The notes below the pieces were generated by a model. That model did not search any database. It was not told the DNA's origin and worked only from the letters and a program-made list of their open reading frames with translations. Positions 1-7,864 of a stretch of DNA of 64,000 nt are shown in pieces. The stretch comes from Flavobacterium sp. 90 (lineage in GTDB: Bacteria > Bacteroidota > Bacteroidia > Flavobacteriales > Flavobacteriaceae), in contig NZ_SMGE01000001.1 in assembly GCF_004339525.1 (NCBI RefSeq), positions 1,240,001-1,304,000 of the forward strand, in the 5' to 3' direction. The number at the start of each line of letters is the position of its first letter. Position 1 is the first letter of the stretch. The position numbers and the translations under genes are program-made.

Positions 1-39
1 ACGTTCGTCATCAATTATTACAACTTTTATCTTTTTCAT
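1..39 (-). CDS. Response regulator, LytTR type (5' fragment, cut by window edge)
   Basis: Only the first 13 codons are present. The start codon is at 39 and the reading frame runs off the left edge. The peptide MKKIKVVIIDDER is the typical first beta strand of a receiver domain with the acidic pair used for Mg2+ binding. Its ATG overlaps the stop codon of the upstream histidine kinase by 4 nt (ATGA), which implies translational coupling. Because the kinase is of the LytS/YehU class, the partner is expected to carry a LytTR DNA-binding domain, but that part lies outside the window and is inference. Confidence 0.8.
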   Translation of the reverse strand, partial: MKKIKVVIIDDER

Positions 40-1091
40 TTTGATGGTAATAAAATTGTTGCCAAAACTGTTTCGTCATTCAAATCTTTAATTTCAAAAG
101 CTGCATTTCCGTTATATTGTAACAACAATCTTTCCTTCAGATTATTTAAACCAATACCGGACGTATTATCTTGAATTTCTAATTTACCCGAATTTTGAAC
201 ATTAATTTTTATAAAATGATCTTCTTCCTGAATTGTTACGTTTATAAATCCGCCATTTTTTCTTTTTTCGATTCCGTGTTTTATGGCATTTTCAACCAAT
301 GATTGAATACTTAAAGGCAGAATTAAATATTTTGACAAATCAATATCAGCTTCAATTTTGATTTGTAAACGTTCTTCAAATCGAATTTTTTCTAATTCCA
401 GATAATCCTTAACCAAATTAATTTCGTCATCTAAGGATATTAATCTTGCAACATTACTATTTAGGGAATTTCTCAACAACTCAGATAAAAGGTCAATCGC
501 ACGTCTTGCTGAATTTGGATTTTCCAGCACCAGATATTTTATGTTGTTTAAGGAATTAAAAAAGAAATGCGGATTCAGTTGTGCACTCAGATTATTTAAT
601 TGCGCCTCTTTTACTATAAGCGACAAACGCGCATTTTCTTTTACCGTTTCTATTTCAAGTCTTGAATAATGATAAAGATGATATGCCAAAACCCAAATCG
701 ACATTAATCTTATTCCAGTCATAAAAATCTGCAATTGTACAGATTTAAAAAATGCTACAAATGAAATTGAATTATTTCCTAAAAAGAACAAACGGATTAG
801 ATAAAGTTTAGCAGCAATGAGAAACATATACAATAAAGAAAGAACCAAAATACTAATCGCAATTTTGGGCACTAATCTTTTTAGGTTTAATTTATTCCAT
901 CCTTTTCTCAGAGCAAAATTTCTATAAATATGCGTTAATGTAATACCAATTGCAACATCCAGAATTAAATCGGTGATACCAATTTTCCAACTAAAATAAC
1001 CTTCAAAAAAAGCCGAAAATCCCCAATACAAAGAAGTCATAAACCACCCGATAAGTTGAATTTTCCAATAAGTCGATATATTCCTGATCAT
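36..1091 (-). CDS. Membrane sensor histidine kinase, LytS/YehU family
   Basis: 351 aa. The N-terminal ~140 residues contain about four hydrophobic segments. They are followed by a short coiled linker (residues ~143-170) and a His_kinase domain whose phospho-acceptor motif is QLNPHFFFNSLNN (His175). A GHKL-type ATP-binding domain follows with the N-box VENAIKHGIEKR and a GIGLNNLKERL G-box. There is no periplasmic sensor domain, so the signal is probably sensed in the membrane. It overlaps the response-regulator start by 4 nt, so the two form an operon. The family phosphorylates LytTR regulators that often control envelope or exported functions; the target here is unknown. Confidence 0.9.
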   Translation of the reverse strand: MIRNISTYWKIQLIGWFMTSLYWGFSAFFEGYFSWKIGITDLILDVAIGITLTHIYRNFALRKGWNKLNLKRLVPKIAISILVLSLLYMFLIAAKLYLIRLFFLGNNSISFVAFFKSVQLQIFMTGIRLMSIWVLAYHLYHYSRLEIETVKENARLSLIVKEAQLNNLSAQLNPHFFFNSLNNIKYLVLENPNSARRAIDLLSELLRNSLNSNVARLISLDDEINLVKDYLELEKIRFEERLQIKIEADIDLSKYLILPLSIQSLVENAIKHGIEKRKNGGFINVTIQEEDHFIKINVQNSGKLEIQDNTSGIGLNNLKERLLLQYNGNAAFEIKDLNDETVLATILLPSK

Positions 1092-1556
1092 TTTCTAAAT
1101 AAAGTGGTTAGATTCTTTAGTAAAGATATTTCTCTATTACAGATTGAACAAATAAAAGTACATAAGCGTAAAATAATAGGGGTCGAATAAAACTTCTTTT
1201 CAAAATTATCTTGATTTAGTGCACTTTTAAAATCATTTGTGACTGGAAAAAATTCTCGTTTTATATTTAAAGACTATAAGAATCGAATAAAACCCAGGAT
1301 ATTCGCTTATTTATGTTTCTTTGAAGCAACCAAAAACCAACTTAAAACACTGTAAAACAACACACTGCTATAATTCAAAAATTACAATTTTATATTTTGT
1401 AATACTTTTCTTATTTAATTGATCGTCAATGCATTAAGTTTTCAAAAAATCTTATTATGTTATTTTAAAAACTTTTTGTTCCTCAATATAAAGTGGCATG
1501 ACGATAAATTTGCCAAACATAAAATTAATTACCCTTTAATAATAAAAATACAGATC
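1092..1556. other. 465-bp AT-rich gap with no recognised gene
   Basis: This gap lies between two divergently transcribed genes, so it must hold both promoters. The word TCGAATAAAAC occurs at 1183-1193 and again exactly 100 bp later at 1283-1293. I see no RNA gene or longer repeat. Confidence 0.4.
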
Positions 1557-2288
1557 ATGAGAAATTTAAACAATGTCCCAAAAGTAATTTTAGAATCAAA
1601 AAGTATTGGTCATTCAATTGATTTTGCATGGACAAAAAAGAAAATAGATAAGTTTTTAGATCCTCTTAATCAAAATGATGAATTAGAAAATGCCTTAACA
1701 CATATTAACCATAAAGGTTCTGTAGGATTAACGACCGCATTATTGGAATGGATCTATTGGCGTTTTACAGGTTATACACAATCAACACACGATATCCAAA
1801 AACGCATTGAAGCACTTTGGTGTTCAATCAATGACAAAGAACAAACAAATCCTTTATTATTTGATACGGAACTTGATGTTCCGGCAGTAGGTTCTGTTGA
1901 TGGTGTATTGTGGATCGCTCTAATGAATGTACGAATGGTTGATGTAAGATATAGAAAAGGTTCTTATTTTTTACAAAATGAACTTTTAGGATTAGTATTA
2001 CTGGCGCGTCATATAACTCCAAAGAAAAGCGTTTTTGACAAATGGCTTAATGATACTATTTCTAATTTAATTCATTTATATCCTTGTCCTTATAATTTCA
2101 CCAGTTTAGACGAATCTGACGAAGCGATATATAATTCAATAGATGAACCTGCAATCTGTCGCGAGTTTTTCTTTGATTCTCAGTTTAATTATTCTCAAGC
2201 CGCCACAACAGAAGCGCTTCATAATTTCATCGAAAACTTAGACCATAAAGCAAATCCATTTTTGCACTTAACAAGAAAAGCATCTTAA
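1557..2288 (+). CDS. Conserved-looking hypothetical protein
   Basis: 243 aa, soluble, without signal peptide or membrane segment. I do not recognise a family. The start is placed at the ATG at 1557; an upstream in-frame extension reads through low-complexity AT-rich sequence and looks non-coding. The protein is rich in aromatic residues (EWIYWRFTGYTQ near residue 60-75) and acidic in its C-terminal half. A strong bidirectional terminator follows. It stands alone between divergent and convergent neighbours, so context gives no functional clue. Confidence 0.7.
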   Translation: MRNLNNVPKVILESKSIGHSIDFAWTKKKIDKFLDPLNQNDELENALTHINHKGSVGLTTALLEWIYWRFTGYTQSTHDIQKRIEALWCSINDKEQTNPLLFDTELDVPAVGSVDGVLWIALMNVRMVDVRYRKGSYFLQNELLGLVLLARHITPKKSVFDKWLNDTISNLIHLYPCPYNFTSLDESDEAIYNSIDEPAICREFFFDSQFNYSQAATTEALHNFIENLDHKANPFLHLTRKAS

Positions 2289-2314
2289 TTATAATTCATT
2301 TTTTTGATATGCAA

Positions 2315-2353
2315 AACCCGATAATAGTACTTGAATGTAATTATTATCGGGTT
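2315..2353. terminator. Bidirectional intrinsic terminator
   Basis: Stem AACCCGATAATA pairs with TATTATCGGGTT. It sits between the convergent 3' ends of the orphan gene at 1557-2288 and rsmG. Confidence 0.75.
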
Positions 2354-2377
2354 ATTTTATTTAATATTCGAGAAAAA

Positions 2378-3007
2378 TTAAGCCTGAAACTTCAAAGGTA
2401 AATGCACCACTTTTTTAGTTTCAAAAAATTCATCTTCAAAAATGGTAGACAAATCATATAATGTAGCTTTTGGAAAGTCTTTTAATTCTTCAGCCAAATC
2501 ACCACCTTTTAGATATAAGATTCCGTTTTTCAAAGTATGTTTATGCTGTTTCTTGATTTTATCTTTTATCCACGAAACAAAATCCGGCATGTTGGTTACA
2601 GCGCGACTTACAATAAAATCAAAATCCCCTTTTACCAATTCGGCACGTTTTTGTTCGGCTTTTACATTTTTTAATTCTAATGCATCAACAACGCCTTGAA
2701 CTACTTTTATTTTTTTTGCAATAACATCAATTAAGTAAAAACGGGTTTCCGGAAAAAGAATCGCCAACGGAATACCAGGAAATCCGCCACCGGTTCCAAC
2801 ATCAAGAACAGTTGCTCCCGGTTCAAATTTCATGATTTTTGCGATTCCAAGTGAATGCAAAATATGTTTTGTGTATAATGCATCAATATCTTTCCTTGAA
2901 ATGACATTGATTTTTTCATTCCAATCGTGATATAAAAAGTCTAATTTTTGAAATTGTTCGATTTGAAGATCGGTCAAATCAGGAAAATATTTCAATATCT
3001 CATCCAT
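2378..3007 (-). CDS. rsmG: 16S rRNA (guanine-527-N7) methyltransferase RsmG (GidB)
   Basis: 209 aa, the normal length of the family. The SAM-binding motif VLDVGTGGGFPGIPLAI spans residues 67-83, followed by an acidic end of strand 2 (LIDVIAKK) and FIVSRAVTNM near residue 131-140, both typical of RsmG. The enzyme methylates N7 of G527 in the 530 loop of 16S rRNA using SAM; loss gives low-level streptomycin resistance in other bacteria. It is monocistronic here, convergent with the upstream gene and divergent from the desaturase gene. Confidence 0.93.
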   Translation of the reverse strand: MDEILKYFPDLTDLQIEQFQKLDFLYHDWNEKINVISRKDIDALYTKHILHSLGIAKIMKFEPGATVLDVGTGGGFPGIPLAILFPETRFYLIDVIAKKIKVVQGVVDALELKNVKAEQKRAELVKGDFDFIVSRAVTNMPDFVSWIKDKIKKQHKHTLKNGILYLKGGDLAEELKDFPKATLYDLSTIFEDEFFETKKVVHLPLKFQA

Positions 3008-3087
3008 TGCTCTAAATTTTTAACAAAAGTACTACTTTACAGTTGAAATATTTAACTCAATTTTGCAAATTGAAAATTTATAATAAT

Positions 3088-3095
3088 TACCTTTG
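3088..3095 (+). promoter_or_regulatory. Putative -7 promoter element of the desaturase gene
   Basis: TACCTTTG matches the Bacteroidota -7 consensus TAnnTTTG. A TTG at 3063-3065 lies 22 bp upstream and fits the -33 element. The start codon is 20 nt downstream. Confidence 0.6.
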
Positions 3096-3114
3096 AAACC
3101 TATTTAAAATAATT

Positions 3115-4209
3115 ATGAATAACACTGCGCCTACATTTGCTAAGCAAGACAATCTGAAGTTCTTCAGAACACTTAACTCACGAGTAAACAATTACTTCAA
3201 GGAGAACAACATTCAGAAAACCGGAAACTGGAAGCTGCACCTAAAAGCTGTTATTCTTTTTGCTGTTTTTCTAACACCGTACTTTTTGATCCTAACTCTT
3301 GACATGCCTTTTTGGGCACAATTGTTATTAAACATTCTAATGGGAGTTGGAATGGCAGGAATTGGAATGAATGTGATGCATGACGGAAATCATGGATCTT
3401 ACTCTTCTAAATCATGGATCAACAAAATTATGGGCGGAAGCATTTATGTATTAGCTGGAAATGTACACAACTGGCAAGTACAACACAATGTACTTCATCA
3501 TACTTATACAAACATTCACGGTCATGACGAAGATCTTGATGCGGGAAGAATTATCCGTTTTACACAAAACGCAGAATGGCACCGTTTTCATAAATTTCAA
3601 CATTATTATTCTTTTTTCTTATACGGATTATTGACTTTCAATTGGGCTTTAACAACCGATTTTAAGCAAATGAAAAATTACTTAAAAAGAAAATTATCAT
3701 ACGGAGCGCCACAAAGTCCAACTAAATTATGGACAGTTCTTGTAATTACTAAAATTATCTACGTTTTAATATGGATGGCTTTGCCAATGATTTTAGGCGT
3801 AACATGGTGGAAAGTCGTTATTGGATTTTTCGTAATGCACTATACTGCAGGATTAATTTTAAGTATCGTTTTTCAATTGGCACACGTAGTTGAAGAAACT
3901 TCAAATCCGGTTCCGAATGAAGATGGAGAAATGGAAAACACCTGGGCAATTCACCAATTGTACACAACTGCTAACTTTGCTCCAAAAAACAAAATAATCA
4001 ACTGGTTTACAGGAGGATTAAACCATCAGATCGAACATCATATTTTCCCGAATATCAGTCATATTCATTACGGAAAAATTGCCGAAATTGTAAAACAAAC
4101 TGCAATCGAATGCAATTTGCCTTATCATGAATTCAAAACCATGAGAGGAGCCGTTATTGCACATTACAAGCACTTGAAAGATCTTGGAATGAAGCCGGAA
4201 CTAGCATAA
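3115..4209 (+). CDS. Membrane fatty acid desaturase (acyl-CoA/acyl-lipid desaturase)
   Basis: 364 aa. Three histidine boxes that ligate the di-iron centre are visible: HDGNH (His89, His93), HNVLHH (His124, His128, His129) and HQIEHH (His304, His308, His309). The third box has the QxxHH form typical of front-end/linoleoyl-type desaturases. Hydrophobic stretches at ~43-85 and ~205-255 form the membrane hairpins. The enzyme introduces a double bond into a membrane acyl chain using O2 and an electron donor, so it probably adjusts membrane fluidity; the exact regiospecificity cannot be read from sequence. No fused cytochrome b5 domain is present. It is followed at 71 bp by an aminotransferase gene on the same strand. 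Confidence 0.88.
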   Translation: MNNTAPTFAKQDNLKFFRTLNSRVNNYFKENNIQKTGNWKLHLKAVILFAVFLTPYFLILTLDMPFWAQLLLNILMGVGMAGIGMNVMHDGNHGSYSSKSWINKIMGGSIYVLAGNVHNWQVQHNVLHHTYTNIHGHDEDLDAGRIIRFTQNAEWHRFHKFQHYYSFFLYGLLTFNWALTTDFKQMKNYLKRKLSYGAPQSPTKLWTVLVITKIIYVLIWMALPMILGVTWWKVVIGFFVMHYTAGLILSIVFQLAHVVEETSNPVPNEDGEMENTWAIHQLYTTANFAPKNKIINWFTGGLNHQIEHHIFPNISHIHYGKIAEIVKQTAIECNLPYHEFKTMRGAVIAHYKHLKDLGMKPELA

Positions 4210-4280
4210 AAACAAAAAATCTATTAATAATTAACCATCCTTAATTAAAGTTGAAATTAAGGACATTCAAAATTTTTATA

Positions 4281-5471
4281 ATGAATCATATTCTTTCAGA
4301 CAGAATCAACAACTTAGCGACATCACAGACTTTAGCAATGGCAGCTTTAGCTCGCGAATTAAAAGCACAAGGAAAAGATATTATCAGTTTAAGCTTAGGT
4401 GAACCTGACTTTAATACACCAGATTTTATCAAAGAAGCTGTTAAAAAAGCAGTCGATGAAAATTACAGCACATATTCTCCAGTAGAAGGTTATTTAGAAT
4501 TGAGAGAAGCAATTTGCAGAAAATTCAAAAGAGACAATAATTTAGATTACAAACCAACTCAAATTGTAGTTTCTACAGGAGCAAAACAATCTTTATACAA
4601 CATTGCACAAGTAATGTTAAACGATGGTGACGAAGTTATTTTACCTGCACCTTACTGGGTTTCTTACTTCGAAATTGTAAAACTTTCAGGTGGAGTTCCT
4701 GTTGAAGTTCCAACTTCTGTAGATACTGATTTCAAAATTACACCAGAACAATTAGAAGCAGCAATCACACCAAAAACAAAAATGATGTGGTTCAGTTCTC
4801 CTTGTAATCCATCAGGATCTGTTTACAGCAGAGAAGAACTAACTGCTCTTGCAAAAGTTTTAGAAAAACACCCAAATATATATGTAGTTGCTGACGAAAT
4901 TTATGAGCACATCAATTTCTCAGGAACATTCTGCAGCATCGGTTCAATCCCGGGAATGTTAGAAAGAACAATTACTGTAAACGGAGTTGCAAAAGCATTC
5001 GCAATGACAGGATACAGAATTGGTTATATTGGAGCTCCGGAATTTATCGCAAAAGCGTGTACAAAAATTCAGGGACAAGTAACTTCAGGAGCAAACTCTG
5101 TGGCGCAACGTGCTACAATTACTGCTGTAGATGCTGATCCAAGCGTATTAAACCACATGGTTGAAGCTTTCCACGGTCGTAGAGATTTAGTTGTTGGATT
5201 ATTAAAAGAAATTCCAGGAGTAAAAATCAACGTTCCGGAAGGAGCATTTTACGTATTCCCAGACGTTTCTTCTTTCTTCGGAAAAACATTAAGAGGAACT
5301 GAAATCAAAGATGCAAACGACGTTTCAATGTACCTTTTGGCCGAAGCTAACGTAGCAACTGTAACAGGAGATGCTTTCGGAAATCCAAATTGCATTCGTT
5401 TCTCTTACGCAACAAGCAATGACATTTTAAAAGAAGCGTTACGCAGAATCAAAGAAGCTTTGACTGCATAA
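4281..5471 (+). CDS. aspC: Pyridoxal-phosphate aspartate aminotransferase (class I)
   Basis: 396 aa from the ATG at 4281; the in-frame TTG at 4251 would add ten residues that do not resemble the family. Class I fold signatures are present: SLGEPDFNTP near the N-terminus, CNPSG (Asn176), ADEIY (Asp205), the Schiff-base lysine in NGVAKAFAMTG (Lys238) and IRFSYATS near the C-terminus, which supplies the substrate-binding arginine. It interconverts aspartate/2-oxoglutarate and oxaloacetate/glutamate with PLP. The 406-residue alternative and the symbol should be treated as family-level calls, since prephenate aminotransferases are close relatives. Confidence 0.85.
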   Translation: MNHILSDRINNLATSQTLAMAALARELKAQGKDIISLSLGEPDFNTPDFIKEAVKKAVDENYSTYSPVEGYLELREAICRKFKRDNNLDYKPTQIVVSTGAKQSLYNIAQVMLNDGDEVILPAPYWVSYFEIVKLSGGVPVEVPTSVDTDFKITPEQLEAAITPKTKMMWFSSPCNPSGSVYSREELTALAKVLEKHPNIYVVADEIYEHINFSGTFCSIGSIPGMLERTITVNGVAKAFAMTGYRIGYIGAPEFIAKACTKIQGQVTSGANSVAQRATITAVDADPSVLNHMVEAFHGRRDLVVGLLKEIPGVKINVPEGAFYVFPDVSSFFGKTLRGTEIKDANDVSMYLLAEANVATVTGDAFGNPNCIRFSYATSNDILKEALRRIKEALTA

Positions 5472-5490
5472 CAACATCAATAATTTTATT

Positions 5491-5544
5491 AAAACGGCTT
5501 AAGGTTCAAAGTTTCATCACTTTATACTTTGAGCTGTTTTTTTT
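5491..5544 (+). terminator. Possible intrinsic terminator after the aminotransferase gene
   Basis: An imperfect stem (AAAACGGCT with AGCTGTTTT, extended by CAAAG/CTTTG) is followed by a run of eight T. It has a long apical region, so it is only moderately convincing. Confidence 0.5.
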
Positions 5545-5564
5545 ATACGTTTATTTTTGGGGTT

Positions 5565-5578
5565 TTCGCCGCGGCGAA
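5565..5578. repeat. 14-bp perfect palindrome next to hairpin element A
   Basis: TTCGCCGCGGCGAA is GC-rich in an AT-rich gap and abuts the hairpin element at 5581-5650. It may be part of the same repeat unit. Confidence 0.55.
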
Positions 5579-5580
5579 TC

Positions 5581-5650
5581 GGGCTATCCGTTTCAATCTT
5601 TTGCTTTTTAAAGAAAAAAGCAAAAGGATTTCCACTTCTATCCCTAACCC
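5581..5650 (-). repeat. Covarying hairpin element, copy A
   Basis: Read on the minus strand it has the family 5' box GGGATAGAAGTGGAAATCC, an inner stem TTTTGCTTTTT/AAAAAGCAAAA and the 3' box GATTGAAACGGATAGCCC. Four other copies lie at 18098-18167, 48621-48683, 54331-54390 and 57452-57590. The ends are conserved while the inner stem differs in each of the four compact copies yet stays self-complementary. Confidence 0.8.
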
Positions 5651-5878
5651 AAACGGAAAACAAGAACTTTTTCTTAAATCAATTGAGATACAAAGTAATT
5701 AGTGAAAATTCGTGGCTCGAGCGATAGCGAACAGGCTAAGCAAATTCGTGGCAAAAACAATCTAATACTTTCAAAATTCCCATTCTACAATCTTATAAAT
5801 CAAGAGTCTAATTCTGTAAAAGAAAAGCTTCTGTTAATTCTCAACTTTGTAATACACATTAATTTAAAAATAAAAGTT

Positions 5879-6337
5879 ATGATACATACAGAAGAAACCA
5901 CAACAGAAACAGTTAACACATTAGAAGGATTAATTTCTATTTTAGAAGACGGAAAACTTGGATATACAAATGCCGCTGAGCACGTAAATGACTTGTCAAT
6001 TAAAGCTGATTTTTTAGACTATGCCCGAGAACGTGCTTTATTTATAGTTGAATTACAAGACCAAATAAATAAACTAGGAAAATCAACCGATACTTCCGGC
6101 GGAGGTGCATTAGGCGCTCTACATCGCACCTGGATCGATATCAAATCATCATTCACTGGCGGAGATACTGAAGCGATTGTAAATGCGTGTATTACCGGAG
6201 AAGAAGCAGCCGTTGAAAAATACAAAATGGCTCTGGATAAAAACGAACTTGAAGGCACTCAAATTGCTATTATTTCGAAACAATTGAATACTATCCAAAG
6301 TACATTAGATAAAATTAAAACGAAAAGATTGTCATAA
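5879..6337 (+). CDS. PA2169-type four-helix-bundle protein (DUF2383)
   Basis: 152 aa from the ATG at 5879. A longer frame from 5702 reads through repeat sequence (ATTCGTGG words) and is rejected. The sequence is helical with the family pattern LEGLISILEDGKLGYTNAAE at the start and GEEAAVEKYKMALDKNEL later, matching DUF2383/PA2169 proteins with a ferritin-like bundle. The clear iron-binding EXXH pairs of true ferritins are absent. Function is unknown; relatives are often stress induced. It stands alone between a repeat-rich gap and a strong terminator. Confidence 0.78.
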   Translation: MIHTEETTTETVNTLEGLISILEDGKLGYTNAAEHVNDLSIKADFLDYARERALFIVELQDQINKLGKSTDTSGGGALGALHRTWIDIKSSFTGGDTEAIVNACITGEEAAVEKYKMALDKNELEGTQIAIISKQLNTIQSTLDKIKTKRLS

Positions 6338-6364
6338 TAATTGACACTATTTTTTTTGGAGCGG

Positions 6365-6398
6365 AAACTACTTGGTTTAATAGCCAAGTAGTTTTTTT
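6365..6398 (+). terminator. Intrinsic terminator
   Basis: AAACTACTTGG pairs with CCAAGTAGTTT, followed by a T run. It terminates the DUF2383 gene. A near-identical stem follows the next gene at 7083-7116. Confidence 0.85.
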
Positions 6399-6472
6399 GT
6401 TTTGTAGGAATTTAAAAATAAATCTTTACTTTCGCCGCAACCAAAAAATAATTCTCAACCAAAAAACGTTCT

Positions 6473-7051
6473 ATGAATTTATCATTACGCAATTCGTTCT
6501 TTATTTTAATCTTTACTTTATTTTTTAGCAATCAGGCAAAATCCCAAACAGAAGGTAATGCTATAAAAGCCTCAATAGGGTTTGTATCAAGCACTTCAAA
6601 TTACATAGAAGAAGATCCGGAAATCATAGATGGTTCTGGTTTTTATGCAGAAGGAGAATATGTAATTGGATTGACAACATGGTTTAGTGTAAGACCATAT
6701 GCCGGAGTAATTTTAACATCAACGGACGGAGATGCTGTTAAGAACCCAAAAGGTTACCGAGTGGAAACTAAAGCTTTTTTAGTAGGTGGAAAAGTTCGTC
6801 TTTGTGCCCCAATACCTTGGGTAGCTCCTTTTATAGAAGCTGGTATTGGTACCTCAATAGGTTCGTTTGTAACCTACACTAAGGACGTTAATAAAAAAGC
6901 GAGTGGCGCTCAGGTTCATATTCCTATAAGCGTAGGTCTGGCAGTGGGACGTAAAAATAATATAGAAATTGGAATCTCTTTCTATGGGCATCCGTCTATT
7001 GAACAATCTTCCGGAGTATTTGCTGCAGGACTTTCTTTTCCATTAGATTAA
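6473..7051 (+). CDS. Exported small beta-barrel-like outer membrane protein, unknown function
   Basis: 192 aa with a clear signal peptide (hydrophobic residues 10-20, likely cleavage after QAKSQ near residue 25). The rest alternates short polar/aromatic strands (FYAEGEYVIGLTTWFSVRPYAGV, read as strands), has several GxxxG-like glycine turns and ends in a hydrophobic strand with phenylalanine (AAGLSFPLD). This is the look of an eight-stranded outer-membrane barrel. No family name is certain. It is flanked by two terminators with nearly the same stem, so it is monocistronic. Confidence 0.7.
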   Translation: MNLSLRNSFFILIFTLFFSNQAKSQTEGNAIKASIGFVSSTSNYIEEDPEIIDGSGFYAEGEYVIGLTTWFSVRPYAGVILTSTDGDAVKNPKGYRVETKAFLVGGKVRLCAPIPWVAPFIEAGIGTSIGSFVTYTKDVNKKASGAQVHIPISVGLAVGRKNNIEIGISFYGHPSIEQSSGVFAAGLSFPLD

Positions 7052-7082
7052 TAGATCGTTTGTCGTAAAATTTGAAGAAAAG

Positions 7083-7116
7083 AAAACTACTTGGTTAATA
7101 AACTAAGTAGTTTTTT
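7083..7116 (+). terminator. Intrinsic terminator
   Basis: AAAACTACTTGGTT pairs imperfectly with AACTAAGTAGTTTT, followed by T residues. It is almost the same stem as the terminator at 6365-6398, so the two flank the outer-membrane gene as a direct repeat. Confidence 0.8.
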
Positions 7117-7177
7117 GTTTTATTAAAAACTGAAATAATATATTTTTATATCAAATTCTATAAAAAAAAAGTATCAA

Positions 7178-7723
7178 ATGAAAAAAGTAATTCTAGATTT
7201 AGCCGTGACCTTAGATGGTTTTATTGAAGGTCCAAATGGAGAAATTGATTGGTGTATTATGGATGATGAAATGGATTTTGATGGCTTTTTATCAAACATC
7301 GACACCATCTTTTATGGCCGCGTAAGTTATGATGCATGGGGTAATTATCAACCGGATGCGAATGCAGATAATTCAGAGAAAATGCTTTGGCAAGGCGTAC
7401 ATTCAAAAAAGAAGTATGTTTTTTCTACTCAGAACAAACAAGATAGCAATGCCACTTTCATAAACTCTGATATAGCAAATACAGTAAAGGAGATTAAGGA
7501 ACAATCCGGAAAAGATATCTGGTTATATGGCGGTGCAAGTCTAATTAAGACTTTTATTCAATTGAATCTTATAGATACTTATAGAATTTCTGTTCATCCA
7601 ACAGTTTTAGGAAATGGCAAACCGTTATTTGAAGATTTAAAAGAACGAATCGAATTAAAATTAATTAAAACTAATATTTTCAAATCAGGTGTTGTTCAAC
7701 TTATCTACGAACCAATTCAATAA
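7178..7723 (+). CDS. Dihydrofolate reductase-fold protein (RibD C-terminal family)
   Basis: 181 aa. The N-terminus MKKVILDLAVTLDGFIEGP is the first strand and loop of the DHFR-like RibD_C fold; FYGRVSYDAW near residue 46-55 and DIWLYGGASLIKTF near residue 111-124 are the usual NADPH-site strands. These single-domain proteins are annotated as dihydrofolate reductase family but the deaminase half of RibD is absent, so riboflavin synthesis is unlikely. Substrate is unknown. No operon partner is close. Confidence 0.85.
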   Translation: MKKVILDLAVTLDGFIEGPNGEIDWCIMDDEMDFDGFLSNIDTIFYGRVSYDAWGNYQPDANADNSEKMLWQGVHSKKKYVFSTQNKQDSNATFINSDIANTVKEIKEQSGKDIWLYGGASLIKTFIQLNLIDTYRISVHPTVLGNGKPLFEDLKERIELKLIKTNIFKSGVVQLIYEPIQ

Positions 7724-7864
7724 ATACAAAAAATTCATTTATCATCATTCCATATAAGTTAACTATTTCAAAAAAAGTCACTTCAGCATTAGCAAACTCG
7801 AAATATTTATAAGAACTTTGCAAACTTTTTTCCGTGAATACCACAGAAGGTTAAAGTCTTAAAA

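Noticed and set aside
5702..5878. N-terminal extension of the DUF2383 protein
   Set aside because: It covers ATTCGTGG repeat words and the family start matches the ATG at 5879.
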